Positions 1-10,890 of a DNA stretch of 32,747 nt are shown here, in pieces. Source of the stretch: Borrelia persica No12. GTDB taxonomy: Bacteria > Spirochaetota > Spirochaetia > Borreliales > Borreliaceae. A program made the position numbers and the translations under genes. Every line of letters starts with the position of its first letter. Position 1 is the stretch's first letter. The notes beneath the pieces are model-generated. The model was not told the origin of the DNA and did no database searches. It worked only from the letters and a program-made list of their open reading frames with translations. The stretch is taken from positions 1 to 32,747 of the forward strand of contig NZ_AYOT01000088.1 of assembly GCF_000500045.1 (NCBI RefSeq), written 5' to 3'.

Positions 1-12
1 TAGGAGTTAAAT

Positions 13-1368
13 TTGAGTAAAAGTAGCGAAACATTAATATCTCAGATTAAAAATAATAATCTTGATTATAAGACAGAGATTATGGCTGGGATTACAACAT
101 TTTTAAGCATGGCGTATATAATAGTGGTCAATCCGTATATACTCTCTAGTACAGGGATGCCTTTGGGAGCATTGGTAACAGCGACATGCTTAACAGCAGG
201 GTTTGCCACTATTTTGATGGGATTTTATACTAATACTCCTTTGGCCTTAGCATCTGGGATGGGGATTAATGCGTTTTTTGCATTTTCTGTTGTAAAGGGT
301 ATGAATATACCTTGGGAAGTTGCTTTGGGTGCAGTGTTTATTGAAGGTGTTATTTTTATTATTTTGTCACTATCAGGGATACGTGAGGAAATTGTAAATT
401 CTATACCAGGGAATTTAAGATGTGCTATTACTGTTGGTATAGGTTTATTTATTGCGTTTATAGGATTTGTCAATAGTGATATTATAGTAAAAAATGAGGC
501 TACATTAGTGGGTCTTGGTCATCTTATGAATTTCAAGGTTTTGCTTACAGTACTAGGTATTATTGCGATACTTATCTTTGAATTTAAGATGGTTAGGGGG
601 AGCATATTATGGTCAATGTGTGTCGTTACTTTAATAGCATGGTGTTATGCTGCTTTAAATAGAGATGTTGCTTTGAGTATGGGTATTAAATTACCAGATG
701 GGTTTTTTAGGTACGAATCAGTTTCTCCTATATTTAATAAGTTGAGTTTTGATAATGTGCTCGGTAATAATTTTTGGAGTTTTGTGTTTATAGTATTTGT
801 TTTATTATTTAATGATTTATTTGACACTGTTGGAACCTTGGTAGGAGTTGCATCAAAGGGTAATTTGACTGATAGTAATGGTAAGATACGTAATGCTAAT
901 AAAATATTATTAGTTGATGCGCTTGCTACAACTTTTGGAGCTTTTTTAGGCATGTCTCCTGTAACTACCTATATTGAAAGTTCAACGGGTATAGCAGAGG
1001 GAGGAAGAACGGGGTTTACGTCAATTGTTACAGGTCTTTTGTTTATATTGGCGGTATTTTTTGCACCCTTGTTTGTTGCTGTTCCTGTTAGTGCAACATC
1101 GGCTACTTTGATATATGTGGGATTTTTTATGTGCAAAGAAATAAAAAATATTGATTTTTCACATGTTATAGAAGCCATTCCAAGTTTTTTAATTTTATTT
1201 TTAATTCCTCTAACTTATAGCATAGCTGCGGGGATAGGAATAGGGATAATTTTTTATGTGATTATAAGTATTCTGTATAGTTTAATTACTAGGGAATGGG
1301 TAAAGATTTCTCCCACTATGTTTTTATTATTTTGTATTTTTATTTTAAAGTTTATATTTTCTCATTAA
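13..1368 (+). CDS. pbuG: purine-base permease, mirror copy
   Basis: This is an identical left-arm copy of the gene at 17279-18634. The start is TTG with AGGAG at 2-6, but the window begins right at that ribosome site, so the promoter seen in the other copy is absent here. It should not be counted as a second locus unless the inverted dimer proves real. Confidence 0.9.
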   Translation: MSKSSETLISQIKNNNLDYKTEIMAGITTFLSMAYIIVVNPYILSSTGMPLGALVTATCLTAGFATILMGFYTNTPLALASGMGINAFFAFSVVKGMNIPWEVALGAVFIEGVIFIILSLSGIREEIVNSIPGNLRCAITVGIGLFIAFIGFVNSDIIVKNEATLVGLGHLMNFKVLLTVLGIIAILIFEFKMVRGSILWSMCVVTLIAWCYAALNRDVALSMGIKLPDGFFRYESVSPIFNKLSFDNVLGNNFWSFVFIVFVLLFNDLFDTVGTLVGVASKGNLTDSNGKIRNANKILLVDALATTFGAFLGMSPVTTYIESSTGIAEGGRTGFTSIVTGLLFILAVFFAPLFVAVPVSATSATLIYVGFFMCKEIKNIDFSHVIEAIPSFLILFLIPLTYSIAAGIGIGIIFYVIISILYSLITREWVKISPTMFLLFCIFILKFIFSH

Positions 1369-1388
1369 TCAGAGCCAGAGATTTTAAA

Positions 1389-1430
1389 ATTCGTTCTTTA
1401 ATCATTATTGTTTATAATTAAGGAACGAAT
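1389..1430. terminator. bidirectional terminator, mirror copy
   Basis: This is the left-arm copy of the hairpin at 17217-17258, lying between the convergent pbuG and adeC copies. Confidence 0.6.
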
Positions 1431-1439
1431 AAAGAGTGA

Positions 1440-3083
1440 TTAAATCTTTAAGAATGAAAAAGAGTCAATGTCAAATAATCCTTTATCATTTATTTTTAAG
1501 TGAGGTATCACCGTCAGTGACATAAAAGATAGGGTCATAAATGGATGCTCCAGATTGGAACCCAAAATGTCTTTACAGAAATTTTCTAATTGAATGTATT
1601 TTATTGCCACTTCGTTGGGTGGAAGCATACTCATTAAACCGGAAATTGGCAAGTCTAACATTAAAGTTTGTGTATTGTTTAATGCACACAATCCTCCTTT
1701 GTTTTTGATAATAATGTTTGCTACTTTGCATAAATATTCATCGTTGGTGCCAATAATGATAATGTTATGAGAGTCATGAGCAACCGTGCTTCCAATAGCG
1801 CCATCTTTAATTCCAAAATTTTTGATAAAACCAATTGATATTTTATTATTGTTGTATCTGTTTATTACTGCTATTTTTAAAATGTCTTCATTGATATTAG
1901 ATTGAAAATCTGGAGCTAATAGACTGCTGTTTATAATAGTTTTGTGAGTTATAATTTGATTGTCAATGCAATTTATTATTGGTATAGTTTTACTTTTTGT
2001 AAAGAATTTGAAGTCTGTAGTGGATTTTTGACTGCAATTAAAATTGTTGATAAGATTTTCGCTTAGCAGTGGAATATGTGATTTTCCATTGCTAAATACT
2101 AATTTACCGTTGATATAAGTTTGATCAATTTTAAAGCTTTTTAGATCTTGAGTGATAATAAAATCGGCAGGATCTCCAACTCTAAGCAACCCAACTGGAA
2201 TTTTATAGTGCATGACAGGATTAATACAAGCTATTTTTAGTACATCAAAAAAATCATGACCCTGTTTTATTGCACGTGCAACTATTGAGTTTATATGTCC
2301 ATTAATGAGGATGTCAGGATGTGCATCGTCAAGACAAAACATTAAATGATCTTTGTATTTGCCTGATTCTTCGCTAATTAGAGGGTGCAGGGTATTAAAA
2401 TTTTTAGCTGCACTTCCTTCTCTAATTAAAATTTTCATTCCTAGCGATAATTTGTATCGTGCATCTTCTATTGTTGAGCATTCATGGTCGGTGCTAATTC
2501 CTGCAGATGTGTAATTTAAAGTTTCTGTTTGTGTTAGATTTGGTGCATGTCCATCAATGACTTTATTGTACTTTATTGCAGAATAAATTTTATTCATTAC
2601 TTGAGGATCTTTGTTTATGACACCATTAAAATTCATCATTTCAGACAAGTAATAAATGTCGTCTCGTAAGAGTAATTGATCCACATCTTTGTCATCTAAT
2701 ACATGTCCTGATGTTTCAAATTCTAAAGGTAATGCTGGGACACAAGAAGGTGCTCCAAAAAAAATTTTAAAGTCTATTTTATTTGCATTTTTTATCATGA
2801 AATTGATACCATCAATACCGTTTACATTTGCTATTTCATGTGGGTCGCTTATTGTGGCTACGGTTCCGTGTTGTACTACCAAGTGAGCAAAATGAGATGG
2901 AATTAGTAACGAGCTTTCTATGTGTATGTGCGAGTCAATAAATCCTGGTAATATGTACTCTTTGAAAGACTCGTTTGTTTTTTCTATTTTGAATATAATT
3001 CCATTTTTGATTGTTATATTGGCAGGATAGATTTTTTTGTTAAAAATATCAATGTAATTTGTTTTGATTATGAATGAATTCAT
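1440..3083 (-). CDS. adeC: adenine deaminase, mirror copy
   Basis: This is an identical left-arm copy of 15564-17207, where the full description is given. It is 547 residues, intact, and convergent with the pbuG copy. Confidence 0.92.
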   Translation of the reverse strand: MNSFIIKTNYIDIFNKKIYPANITIKNGIIFKIEKTNESFKEYILPGFIDSHIHIESSLLIPSHFAHLVVQHGTVATISDPHEIANVNGIDGINFMIKNANKIDFKIFFGAPSCVPALPLEFETSGHVLDDKDVDQLLLRDDIYYLSEMMNFNGVINKDPQVMNKIYSAIKYNKVIDGHAPNLTQTETLNYTSAGISTDHECSTIEDARYKLSLGMKILIREGSAAKNFNTLHPLISEESGKYKDHLMFCLDDAHPDILINGHINSIVARAIKQGHDFFDVLKIACINPVMHYKIPVGLLRVGDPADFIITQDLKSFKIDQTYINGKLVFSNGKSHIPLLSENLINNFNCSQKSTTDFKFFTKSKTIPIINCIDNQIITHKTIINSSLLAPDFQSNINEDILKIAVINRYNNNKISIGFIKNFGIKDGAIGSTVAHDSHNIIIIGTNDEYLCKVANIIIKNKGGLCALNNTQTLMLDLPISGLMSMLPPNEVAIKYIQLENFCKDILGSNLEHPFMTLSFMSLTVIPHLKINDKGLFDIDSFSFLKI

Positions 3084-3149
3084 TGTTTGTCCTTGAAATT
3101 AGTTTTTCTATTATGTTACAGCAATATTCGTTGTATTCATCATATATAA

Positions 3150-3182
3150 GTTAAAATTAATTAACTTGTGATTAATTTTAAC
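3150..3182. promoter_or_regulatory. 12-bp inverted repeat, mirror copy
   Basis: This is the left-arm copy of the inverted repeat at 15465-15497 in the divergent adeC-mtnN control region. Confidence 0.45.
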
Positions 3183-3389
3183 ATCAATACGTTTTATTTG
3201 AAGTAATTTAGGTATTAATTATATTGTTAAATTTTGTGGTAGTTTGAATTTATTATAAATAATTTATGTATTATAAGTGTTTTTAATTGAAAAATATGGA
3301 AACAGTGTTAATTATTATTTATTAATATTTTTAAAAGGGGATTTAAGAATTAAAAATAGATTAATATGAAATTAATGAGGAGTTTTTGA

Positions 3390-4199
3390 GTGAAGTTTAG
3401 TAATAAATATTTCATGTTTATGTTGATTTTTTTATTAGCTTTTTCTAATGTGTATGCTGCTTCAAATAAAGATAGTAGTGTTTTGGTAATATTTGCTATG
3501 GAATCTGAGGCCGATGAATTTAATAAGTTCATATCTGGTAAGGAAGAAATAGTGTTTAAAGATTATGGTGTTAATAAAAAAATTGTTAAAGGTAAGGTAT
3601 TCAATTGGAATGTTATTTCTGCTATTGTAGGAATTGGTAAGGTAAATACAAGTTTGTGGACCAGTTATCTTTTGTCCAAGTATAATATAAGTCATATAAT
3701 TAATTGTGGAGTTGCTGGTGGAGTTGATAATCCTAAACTTAAGATGAAGAATTTGAAGGTGGGAGACATAGTGGTATCTTCAGAAGTTGCTTATCATGAT
3801 TTTGATTTGGTTAAATTTGGGCATAAAGTTGGACAGGTGCCAGGATTACCACAGAAATTTAGTGGCGATAAAAAATTGCTTGAAAAAGCTTTGAAAGCTA
3901 TTAAAACAAAGCTTAAAAGTGTTAATGGATATTCGGGATTAATGCTCTCAGGAGATCAATTTATAGACCCAGCTTATATTACAAAGATTATGTCAAATTT
4001 TGAAACTGTGTTGTCAGTAGATATGGAGGGTGCAGCATTGGGGCATGTTGCTCATGTTTTTAATATTCCTTTTATAGTTGTTAGATCCATATCTGATATT
4101 GTAAATAATGAAGGTAATGATGTTGAATATCACGAGTTTCTTAAAGTGGCAACAGTGAATGCAGCTATTATGGTACAAGAAATCTTAAGATTACTTTAA
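3390..4199 (+). CDS. mtnN: exported MTA/SAH nucleosidase, mirror copy
   Basis: This is an identical left-arm copy of 14448-15257. It has a GTG start with TGAGGAG at 3376-3382 upstream. Confidence 0.9.
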   Translation: MKFSNKYFMFMLIFLLAFSNVYAASNKDSSVLVIFAMESEADEFNKFISGKEEIVFKDYGVNKKIVKGKVFNWNVISAIVGIGKVNTSLWTSYLLSKYNISHIINCGVAGGVDNPKLKMKNLKVGDIVVSSEVAYHDFDLVKFGHKVGQVPGLPQKFSGDKKLLEKALKAIKTKLKSVNGYSGLMLSGDQFIDPAYITKIMSNFETVLSVDMEGAALGHVAHVFNIPFIVVRSISDIVNNEGNDVEYHEFLKVATVNAAIMVQEILRLL

Positions 4200-4470
4200 T
4201 TTATGTATAATTGATACACTATTTGTTAGGTGATTGATATGAAGTTTGCGTTAGGATATAGTTTATATGAAGTTGAGGTTAATTAAAGAAAGATATTTTT
4301 TGTTATATTGTAAAAAGTAATTTCTAGATTTAAATTAGATACGTTAACTTGTTTTATCGTTACTTAGTAAGTATGGGTATCAATTTGTGTTTTTCTTGTT
4401 ATTAAAAGATTGCATAAATATTTGGTTTTTGTTAAATTTGTATCTAAAATGCGCTTTAGAGGAATTTGTA

Positions 4471-6009
4471 GTGAGTAATAATGCATTGGTAATCTTGGAT
4501 TTTGGTTCTCAGTATAGTCAACTTATTGCAAGAAAAATTAGAGAGATGGGTGTATATACAGTAATATTTCCGTATTTTATTTCTGCAAGAGAAATTCAAG
4601 ATATGCATCCTGTGGGTTTAATTTTAAGTGGTGGTCCTGCTTCTGTTTATTTAGATGGTGCTCCTATTGTTGATATTGATATTTTTGATTTGGGTATTCC
4701 TGTGTTGGGAATATGTTATGGCATGCAATTGATTGTGAAATTGTTTGGAGGAGTCATTCATAAATGCGATAATCAGGAATTTGGGCATACTGAGTTGTTT
4801 ATTGATGATAATGATTCTGATTTATTTTTAGAGCTTCCAAGTAAGTTGGAAGTGATGATGAGTCATGGAGATAAGATTGAAAAAGTTCCAGAGGATTTTA
4901 AACAAATTGCTTATACTAATGTTTGTATTGCAGCTATATTGAATTTAAGGAAAAAGATTTATGGTTTGCAATTTCATCCAGAGGTAAGTCACCTTCAAGC
5001 TGGGAATCAAATACTCAAGAATTTTGTTTTTGAAATTTGTAAAGCACAGATAAATTGGGATTTGAGTAAGAATATAGATGATTTGGTTGAAGGTATCAAA
5101 CATCGCGTAGGTGATAGTAAGGTAATTTTGGGACTTTCTGGTGGTACAGATTCTTTGGTATGTGCTTTGCTAATTAATAAGGCTATAAAGAATAAGTTGA
5201 TATGTGTGTTTATTGATACTGGCTTGTTGAGAAAGAATGAAGTTAAAGAAATATTGGAATTTGATCAAAAATATAATTTGAATATGAAACATATTGATTC
5301 TTCTTTGGTGTTTTTAGATAATTTGCAGAATGTAGTTGATCCTGAAGAGAAGAGGAAAATTATAGGAAAAACATTTGTAGAAATTTTTGAAAATGTAGCA
5401 TCGGAAGATAGTGATATAAAATTTTTAGCTCAAGGAACTATTTATTCGGATGTTATTGAATCTGGTGCTCAAAGTGGTGCTTTTTCATCACATATTAAGT
5501 CACATCATAATGTAGGTGGATTGCCAGATAAAATTAATTTAAACTTATTAGAACCGTTAAGAGAACTTTTTAAAGATGAGGTAATTCAGTTGGGAGCTCA
5601 ATTGGGTATTGAAGAAAATGCTCTCTATAGGCATCCATTTCCAGGGCCAGGATTGGCAATAAGAATAATTGGTGAAATAACTAAGGATAAGATTAATATT
5701 TTGCAGGAAGCTGATAATATCTTGGTAGAAGAACTTTTGATAAATAATTTGTATTATAAGGTAAGGCAAGCATTTGTTGTTTTACTTCCTGTAAGATCTG
5801 TTGGTGTAATGGGAGATAATCGAACGTATGAGTATACAGCTGTGATTCGATGTGTTAATACTCTAGATTTTATGACCGCTAATTGGGTTGAATTGCCTTA
5901 TAATTTTTTGAGGAAAGTTTCATCAAGAATAATTAATGAGGTTAGAGGCATCAATAGAGTTTGTTATGATATTTCTTCTAAGCCTCCAGCTACGATAGAA
6001 TGGGAATAA
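4471..6009 (+). CDS. guaA: GMP synthase, mirror copy
   Basis: This is an identical left-arm copy of 12638-14176. The GTG start at 4471 follows AGAGGA at 4458-4463. The open frame continues upstream to 4387, but that extension covers the likely promoter and is rejected. Confidence 0.93.
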   Translation: MSNNALVILDFGSQYSQLIARKIREMGVYTVIFPYFISAREIQDMHPVGLILSGGPASVYLDGAPIVDIDIFDLGIPVLGICYGMQLIVKLFGGVIHKCDNQEFGHTELFIDDNDSDLFLELPSKLEVMMSHGDKIEKVPEDFKQIAYTNVCIAAILNLRKKIYGLQFHPEVSHLQAGNQILKNFVFEICKAQINWDLSKNIDDLVEGIKHRVGDSKVILGLSGGTDSLVCALLINKAIKNKLICVFIDTGLLRKNEVKEILEFDQKYNLNMKHIDSSLVFLDNLQNVVDPEEKRKIIGKTFVEIFENVASEDSDIKFLAQGTIYSDVIESGAQSGAFSSHIKSHHNVGGLPDKINLNLLEPLRELFKDEVIQLGAQLGIEENALYRHPFPGPGLAIRIIGEITKDKINILQEADNILVEELLINNLYYKVRQAFVVLLPVRSVGVMGDNRTYEYTAVIRCVNTLDFMTANWVELPYNFLRKVSSRIINEVRGINRVCYDISSKPPATIEWE

Positions 6010-6032
6010 TCAAATGAGGAGAATGAATTGAT

Positions 6033-7499
6033 ATGATAGATAAGATAGTAAAAGAAGCTTTGACTTTCGATGATGTTTCTTTAATTCCTAGGAGATCATC
6101 TGTATTGCCTAGTGATGTTAATTTAAAGACAAACTTAACAAGAAATATATTTTTAAATATACCTTTTTTAAGTTCGGCTATGGATACAGTTACAGAAAGT
6201 CGCATGGCAATAGCTATGGCTAAAGAAGGTGGGATAGGTATTATACATAAAAATATGACTATTGAAGTTCAAAGGAAAGAGGTAGAAATAGTAAAATCTT
6301 ATCATCGTACTGGAATTATAAGGAATCTTATTACGATTAATGAGGATACTGATATCAGAGAGGCTAAAAGATTGATTGCAAAGCACAATATTTCTGCATT
6401 ACCTGTTGTGGATAAAACGGGTAAGGTATTGGGTTTGGTAACTAGCAGAGATATTAGGTATATTACTGATGACAATATTCCTGTAATTAATGCAATGACT
6501 AAGAACTTAATTACAGCGAAAGAAGATGTTACCTTATTGGAAGCTAAAGAGATTTTATTTAGGCATAAAATAGAGAAATTACTTATTGTTGATGATGTGA
6601 ATAATTTAAGAGGTTTAATAACTTGCAAAGATATAGATCATGTTGAGCATCAGGAATATTTTCCAAATGCATGTAAAGATATTAATGATAGATTGATAGT
6701 TGGAGCAGCTGTTTCTACTGATATTGATACTCTAGAGCGTGTTGAAGAATTAGTTAAAGCAGATGTTGATGTTATTGTTGTTGATTCTGCACATGGACAT
6801 TCTACTAAAGTAATTGAGGTTGTAAGAAAAATTAAGAGTAAGTATCCAAATTTGGATGTTGTTGCAGGCAATATAGTGACTAAAGAGGCAGCTCTTGATT
6901 TAATTGATGCAGGCGCAGATTGTTTAAAAGTGGGAATAGGTCCAGGGAGTATATGTACAACAAGAATAGTTGCGGGAGTTGGGGTTCCACAACTGACAGC
7001 AATTAGTGATGTCTTTAAGGCTTGTAAAAATACAAATACTTGCATTATAGCAGATGGTGGCATTAGGTTTTCGGGAGATATAGTTAAAGCAATTGCGGCG
7101 GGAGCTGATAGTGTAATGATAGGGAATCTTTTTGCTGGTGCTCATGAATCTCCTTCAGAAGAAATAGTTTATGATGGCAAAAAGTTTAAGGTTTATGTTG
7201 GGATGGGCTCTCTTGCTGCTATGGCTAGGGGTTCTAAATCTAGATATTTTCAATTTGAAAGCAAAGATTCTCCTGGGAAATTGGTTCCTGAAGGTATTGA
7301 GGGGATGGTTCCTTATGCTGGTAAATTAAAAGATATTATTTTTCAGTTAAAGGGGGGCTTAATGTCTGGAATGGGCTATTTGGGAGTTGAAACGATATTA
7401 GAATTAAAGAAGGATGCTAAGTTTGTAAAAATAAGCTCTGCTTCATTAAGGGAATCTCATACTCATGATGTTTTGGAGAATCAAAAATTTATAGTTTGA
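6033..7499 (+). CDS. guaB: IMP dehydrogenase, mirror copy
   Basis: This is an identical left-arm copy of 11148-12614, starting 23 bases after the guaA copy ends, as in the right arm. Confidence 0.93.
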   Translation: MIDKIVKEALTFDDVSLIPRRSSVLPSDVNLKTNLTRNIFLNIPFLSSAMDTVTESRMAIAMAKEGGIGIIHKNMTIEVQRKEVEIVKSYHRTGIIRNLITINEDTDIREAKRLIAKHNISALPVVDKTGKVLGLVTSRDIRYITDDNIPVINAMTKNLITAKEDVTLLEAKEILFRHKIEKLLIVDDVNNLRGLITCKDIDHVEHQEYFPNACKDINDRLIVGAAVSTDIDTLERVEELVKADVDVIVVDSAHGHSTKVIEVVRKIKSKYPNLDVVAGNIVTKEAALDLIDAGADCLKVGIGPGSICTTRIVAGVGVPQLTAISDVFKACKNTNTCIIADGGIRFSGDIVKAIAAGADSVMIGNLFAGAHESPSEEIVYDGKKFKVYVGMGSLAAMARGSKSRYFQFESKDSPGKLVPEGIEGMVPYAGKLKDIIFQLKGGLMSGMGYLGVETILELKKDAKFVKISSASLRESHTHDVLENQKFIV

Positions 7500-7853
7500 T
7501 TTTGTTATTTCTAAATATATCTAAGTTTTATAGTATTCATAATTTTTTTGATCTTTTTATAAAAAAAGTGTTTATTTGATTGTGTTGTATTAATAATAAT
7601 TATTTGTATTTGTTATTTTTATTTTTTTGTTGAATTGAAGATTGTTAGGTTTATTATTGATTTTGCAATGAATTAATTTAAAAATAAATGTCTTTATATA
7701 ATATTATGTGATAAAAGCTTTATGTATAGTTTAATTTTTAATTCTCTTATAAGAGATCTTAGGTTATTTTAATTGATAATATATTCTTGATTATTGCTAT
7801 TTTGGAAGTAAAATGTTGTACGAAGAGTTTTAATTTTAGAAAGGAGGACAGGG

Positions 7854-8756
7854 ATGGTTAGGTATAATATATTTCTATTATTTATATTAATTTCTATAGT
7901 ATCATGCCGAAATTCTGCTGGAGTATCTCAAGATGGGAAAAATTTAGGTGGTGATGTAAGAAATGGTTCTGGCATAAAGAATGGTCTTATTGTAGGAGGT
8001 AGTAATGGTATTGCTGAATCAGGAGCTGGAAATTATGTTGATAAATTAAGTCAAGATGATATTAATAAGTTGAAAACTTTTGTTATAATATCTGAAAGAT
8101 ATGCAAAATCGTTTGGTTTTCTTGTTCAGGCATATCTTGGAATTTATAATTCGCTTAAAAGTTATTTGTATTGTATAAATGTTTTTGGTAATTGTGATAA
8201 AGATAAGTTAACTAAAGATTCCAAAGATATTATTGTTAAAATGGAGCGTGATAATATTGTTTATCAATTTGAAAGGCTTTTAAATTATGTTAAAGGTTAT
8301 AATCCTATGATTTTGAGAGATTCGATTAAACAACTTAAGAGTGTTTTTGACAATAATGTTAATTATGCTTTGAAAGGTGATGATGTAAAAATGAAACAGG
8401 TTGTTGATGTTGTTCAGTTGGTAGTTAATGCTTATGAAAAGATTGTTGATACTTCTGTGGTTATGTATGCTGATATGTTTTCTGCTGTAGCATCTGAATG
8501 TTCTTCTAAAAGATTTGCTAAAATTTCTCAAAATTTTGCCCAAAGTATTAAATTGTGTATGGAAAAAAATTATTTAGGTAATGCTTTGTTGGTTCAAATT
8601 ATGCTTTCTACTTTTGAATCTATTTTTCTAAGGAAAGGAGATATTGGTAATGTTAAAAAAGAAGCACAAAAATTATTTCGTTATAGAAAAGGCAAAGAAT
8701 TATTTGATTCTATTGATGAACTTTATGTTGCGTATCATATAGCAAGGTTTAATTAG
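7854..8756 (+). CDS. subtelomeric surface lipoprotein, mirror copy
   Basis: This is an identical left-arm copy of 9891-10793, with a perfect AAGGAGG ribosome site at 7841-7847. Its end lies 567 bases from the telomere axis. Confidence 0.85.
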   Translation: MVRYNIFLLFILISIVSCRNSAGVSQDGKNLGGDVRNGSGIKNGLIVGGSNGIAESGAGNYVDKLSQDDINKLKTFVIISERYAKSFGFLVQAYLGIYNSLKSYLYCINVFGNCDKDKLTKDSKDIIVKMERDNIVYQFERLLNYVKGYNPMILRDSIKQLKSVFDNNVNYALKGDDVKMKQVVDVVQLVVNAYEKIVDTSVVMYADMFSAVASECSSKRFAKISQNFAQSIKLCMEKNYLGNALLVQIMLSTFESIFLRKGDIGNVKKEAQKLFRYRKGKELFDSIDELYVAYHIARFN

Positions 8757-9299
8757 GCTGTAATGAATTTGTTAAATATTTTATAAGCTTATTGTTGAGA
8801 TAAATGATATGAGTAAAATTTAATTTTACTTTTATTATATGTGTTATACGAGACTTTTAATGAGGAATATTTGCGATTAGTATAATTGGCAGATATATAT
8901 ATAAGTGCAAAATATAGTTATTAAAGAGTTATTAAAGATAAAAATTGATCATTTTTTTAATTCGTAGTTTATATTGATAGATAAAGAGAAGAAATATTGG
9001 ATTATATATGTGGTGTAATGAGTAGTTTTATTTAATGGGTATTAGTTTGTAAGATATTATATTGTTAATGAATTAATATTTATATTAAGTAAAAATATGT
9101 GTGTGATTTATATTGATTGAATTTATTTTTTGTTTGTTGATAAAGTTGCGTAAGCACGATTAAGTAAAAGAATGTGTCTTGAATGGAGTAATAGAATATT
9201 CATATTTTGAAAATTGTATTAAAATTAAGAGGTTAAATTATAGGATATTTAAACAATAATTAAAAAATATTAAAATCAAAACACTTGGTTGAGGGATTC

Positions 9300-9347
9300 A
9301 TTTATACTAATAACAAATAAACTAGTTTATTTGTTATTAGTATAAAT
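9300..9347. other. replicated hairpin telomere (ResT target, rTel)
   Basis: This is a perfect palindrome centred on CTAG at 9322-9325. The motif TTAGTATA lies at 9337-9344, offset 14-21 from the axis, and its mirror TATACTAA lies at 9303-9310. TTAGTATA is the conserved box 3 of Borrelia telomeres, which ResT recognises before cutting a few bases either side of the axis to make two covalently closed hairpins. One half-site is thus the natural left end of the linear plasmid, starting at 9324. The assignment rests on the motif, its spacing, the axis position and the presence of resT in the same replicon. Confidence 0.9.
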
Positions 9348-9890
9348 GAATCCCTCAACCAAGTGTTTTGATTTTAATATTTTTTAATTATTGTTTAAAT
9401 ATCCTATAATTTAACCTCTTAATTTTAATACAATTTTCAAAATATGAATATTCTATTACTCCATTCAAGACACATTCTTTTACTTAATCGTGCTTACGCA
9501 ACTTTATCAACAAACAAAAAATAAATTCAATCAATATAAATCACACACATATTTTTACTTAATATAAATATTAATTCATTAACAATATAATATCTTACAA
9601 ACTAATACCCATTAAATAAAACTACTCATTACACCACATATATAATCCAATATTTCTTCTCTTTATCTATCAATATAAACTACGAATTAAAAAAATGATC
9701 AATTTTTATCTTTAATAACTCTTTAATAACTATATTTTGCACTTATATATATATCTGCCAATTATACTAATCGCAAATATTCCTCATTAAAAGTCTCGTA
9801 TAACACATATAATAAAAGTAAAATTAAATTTTACTCATATCATTTATCTCAACAATAAGCTTATAAAATATTTAACAAATTCATTACAGC
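9324..9890. other. subtelomeric non-coding DNA
   Basis: These are 567 bases between the telomere and the first gene. No open frame with a ribosome site is visible on either strand. Apart from the telomere half-site and the terminator at 9814-9835, I see only AT-rich sequence. The mirror copy is 8757-9323. Confidence 0.7.
9814..9835 (-). terminator. intrinsic terminator of the subtelomeric lipoprotein
   Basis: On the minus strand an 8-bp stem, AGTAAAAT with ATTTTACT and a 3-base loop, is followed by a short T run. It lies about 55 bases past the lipoprotein stop. The stem is entirely AT-rich apart from one G-C pair, so it is probably weak. The mirror copy is at 8812-8833. Confidence 0.5.
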
Positions 9891-10793
9891 CTAATTAAAC
9901 CTTGCTATATGATACGCAACATAAAGTTCATCAATAGAATCAAATAATTCTTTGCCTTTTCTATAACGAAATAATTTTTGTGCTTCTTTTTTAACATTAC
10001 CAATATCTCCTTTCCTTAGAAAAATAGATTCAAAAGTAGAAAGCATAATTTGAACCAACAAAGCATTACCTAAATAATTTTTTTCCATACACAATTTAAT
10101 ACTTTGGGCAAAATTTTGAGAAATTTTAGCAAATCTTTTAGAAGAACATTCAGATGCTACAGCAGAAAACATATCAGCATACATAACCACAGAAGTATCA
10201 ACAATCTTTTCATAAGCATTAACTACCAACTGAACAACATCAACAACCTGTTTCATTTTTACATCATCACCTTTCAAAGCATAATTAACATTATTGTCAA
10301 AAACACTCTTAAGTTGTTTAATCGAATCTCTCAAAATCATAGGATTATAACCTTTAACATAATTTAAAAGCCTTTCAAATTGATAAACAATATTATCACG
10401 CTCCATTTTAACAATAATATCTTTGGAATCTTTAGTTAACTTATCTTTATCACAATTACCAAAAACATTTATACAATACAAATAACTTTTAAGCGAATTA
10501 TAAATTCCAAGATATGCCTGAACAAGAAAACCAAACGATTTTGCATATCTTTCAGATATTATAACAAAAGTTTTCAACTTATTAATATCATCTTGACTTA
10601 ATTTATCAACATAATTTCCAGCTCCTGATTCAGCAATACCATTACTACCTCCTACAATAAGACCATTCTTTATGCCAGAACCATTTCTTACATCACCACC
10701 TAAATTTTTCCCATCTTGAGATACTCCAGCAGAATTTCGGCATGATACTATAGAAATTAATATAAATAATAGAAATATATTATACCTAACCAT
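9891..10793 (-). CDS. subtelomeric surface lipoprotein, unknown family
   Basis: The product has 300 residues. It starts with a short hydrophobic signal and a lipobox ending VSC, with Cys18 as the lipidation site, so it should be an exported, probably surface-exposed lipoprotein. Residues 19-60 are a Gly/Ser/Asn-rich flexible tether, and the rest is predicted to be almost wholly alpha-helical. This layout is shared by many Borrelia adhesins and complement-binding lipoproteins, but I do not recognise the family and assign no ligand. The start is secure: AAGGAGG at 10800-10806 with a 6-base gap. It is the gene nearest the telomere and points toward it, downstream of guaB. In Lyme cp26 the corresponding neighbour of guaAB is ospC; this protein is longer and not evidently OspC-like. 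It has its own promoter and a palindrome upstream. Confidence 0.85.
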   Translation of the reverse strand: MVRYNIFLLFILISIVSCRNSAGVSQDGKNLGGDVRNGSGIKNGLIVGGSNGIAESGAGNYVDKLSQDDINKLKTFVIISERYAKSFGFLVQAYLGIYNSLKSYLYCINVFGNCDKDKLTKDSKDIIVKMERDNIVYQFERLLNYVKGYNPMILRDSIKQLKSVFDNNVNYALKGDDVKMKQVVDVVQLVVNAYEKIVDTSVVMYADMFSAVASECSSKRFAKISQNFAQSIKLCMEKNYLGNALLVQIMLSTFESIFLRKGDIGNVKKEAQKLFRYRKGKELFDSIDELYVAYHIARFN

Positions 10794-10832
10794 CCCTGTC
10801 CTCCTTTCTAAAATTAAAACTCTTCGTACAAC

Positions 10833-10860
10833 ATTTTACTTCCAAAATAGCAATAATCAA
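10833..10860 (-). promoter_or_regulatory. sigma-70-type promoter of the subtelomeric lipoprotein
   Basis: A -35 box TTGATT (10855-10860) and a -10 box TAAAAT (10833-10838) are separated by 16 bp. The expected transcript starts about 30 bases before the ATG and leaves room for the AAGGAGG site. Confidence 0.55.
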
Positions 10861-10890
10861 GAATATATTATCAATTAAAATAACCTAAGA

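Noticed and set aside
1-9323. A second functional set of guaA, guaB, mtnN, adeC, pbuG and a lipoprotein
   Set aside because: Perfect identity, intergenic included, and exact mirror coordinates about a telomere point to hairpin read-through or an unresolved dimer, not to gene duplication.
10104-10367. 87-codon frame antisense to the subtelomeric lipoprotein
   Set aside because: Its Arg/His/Asn-rich composition reflects the complement of the lipoprotein codons, and it has no ribosome site.
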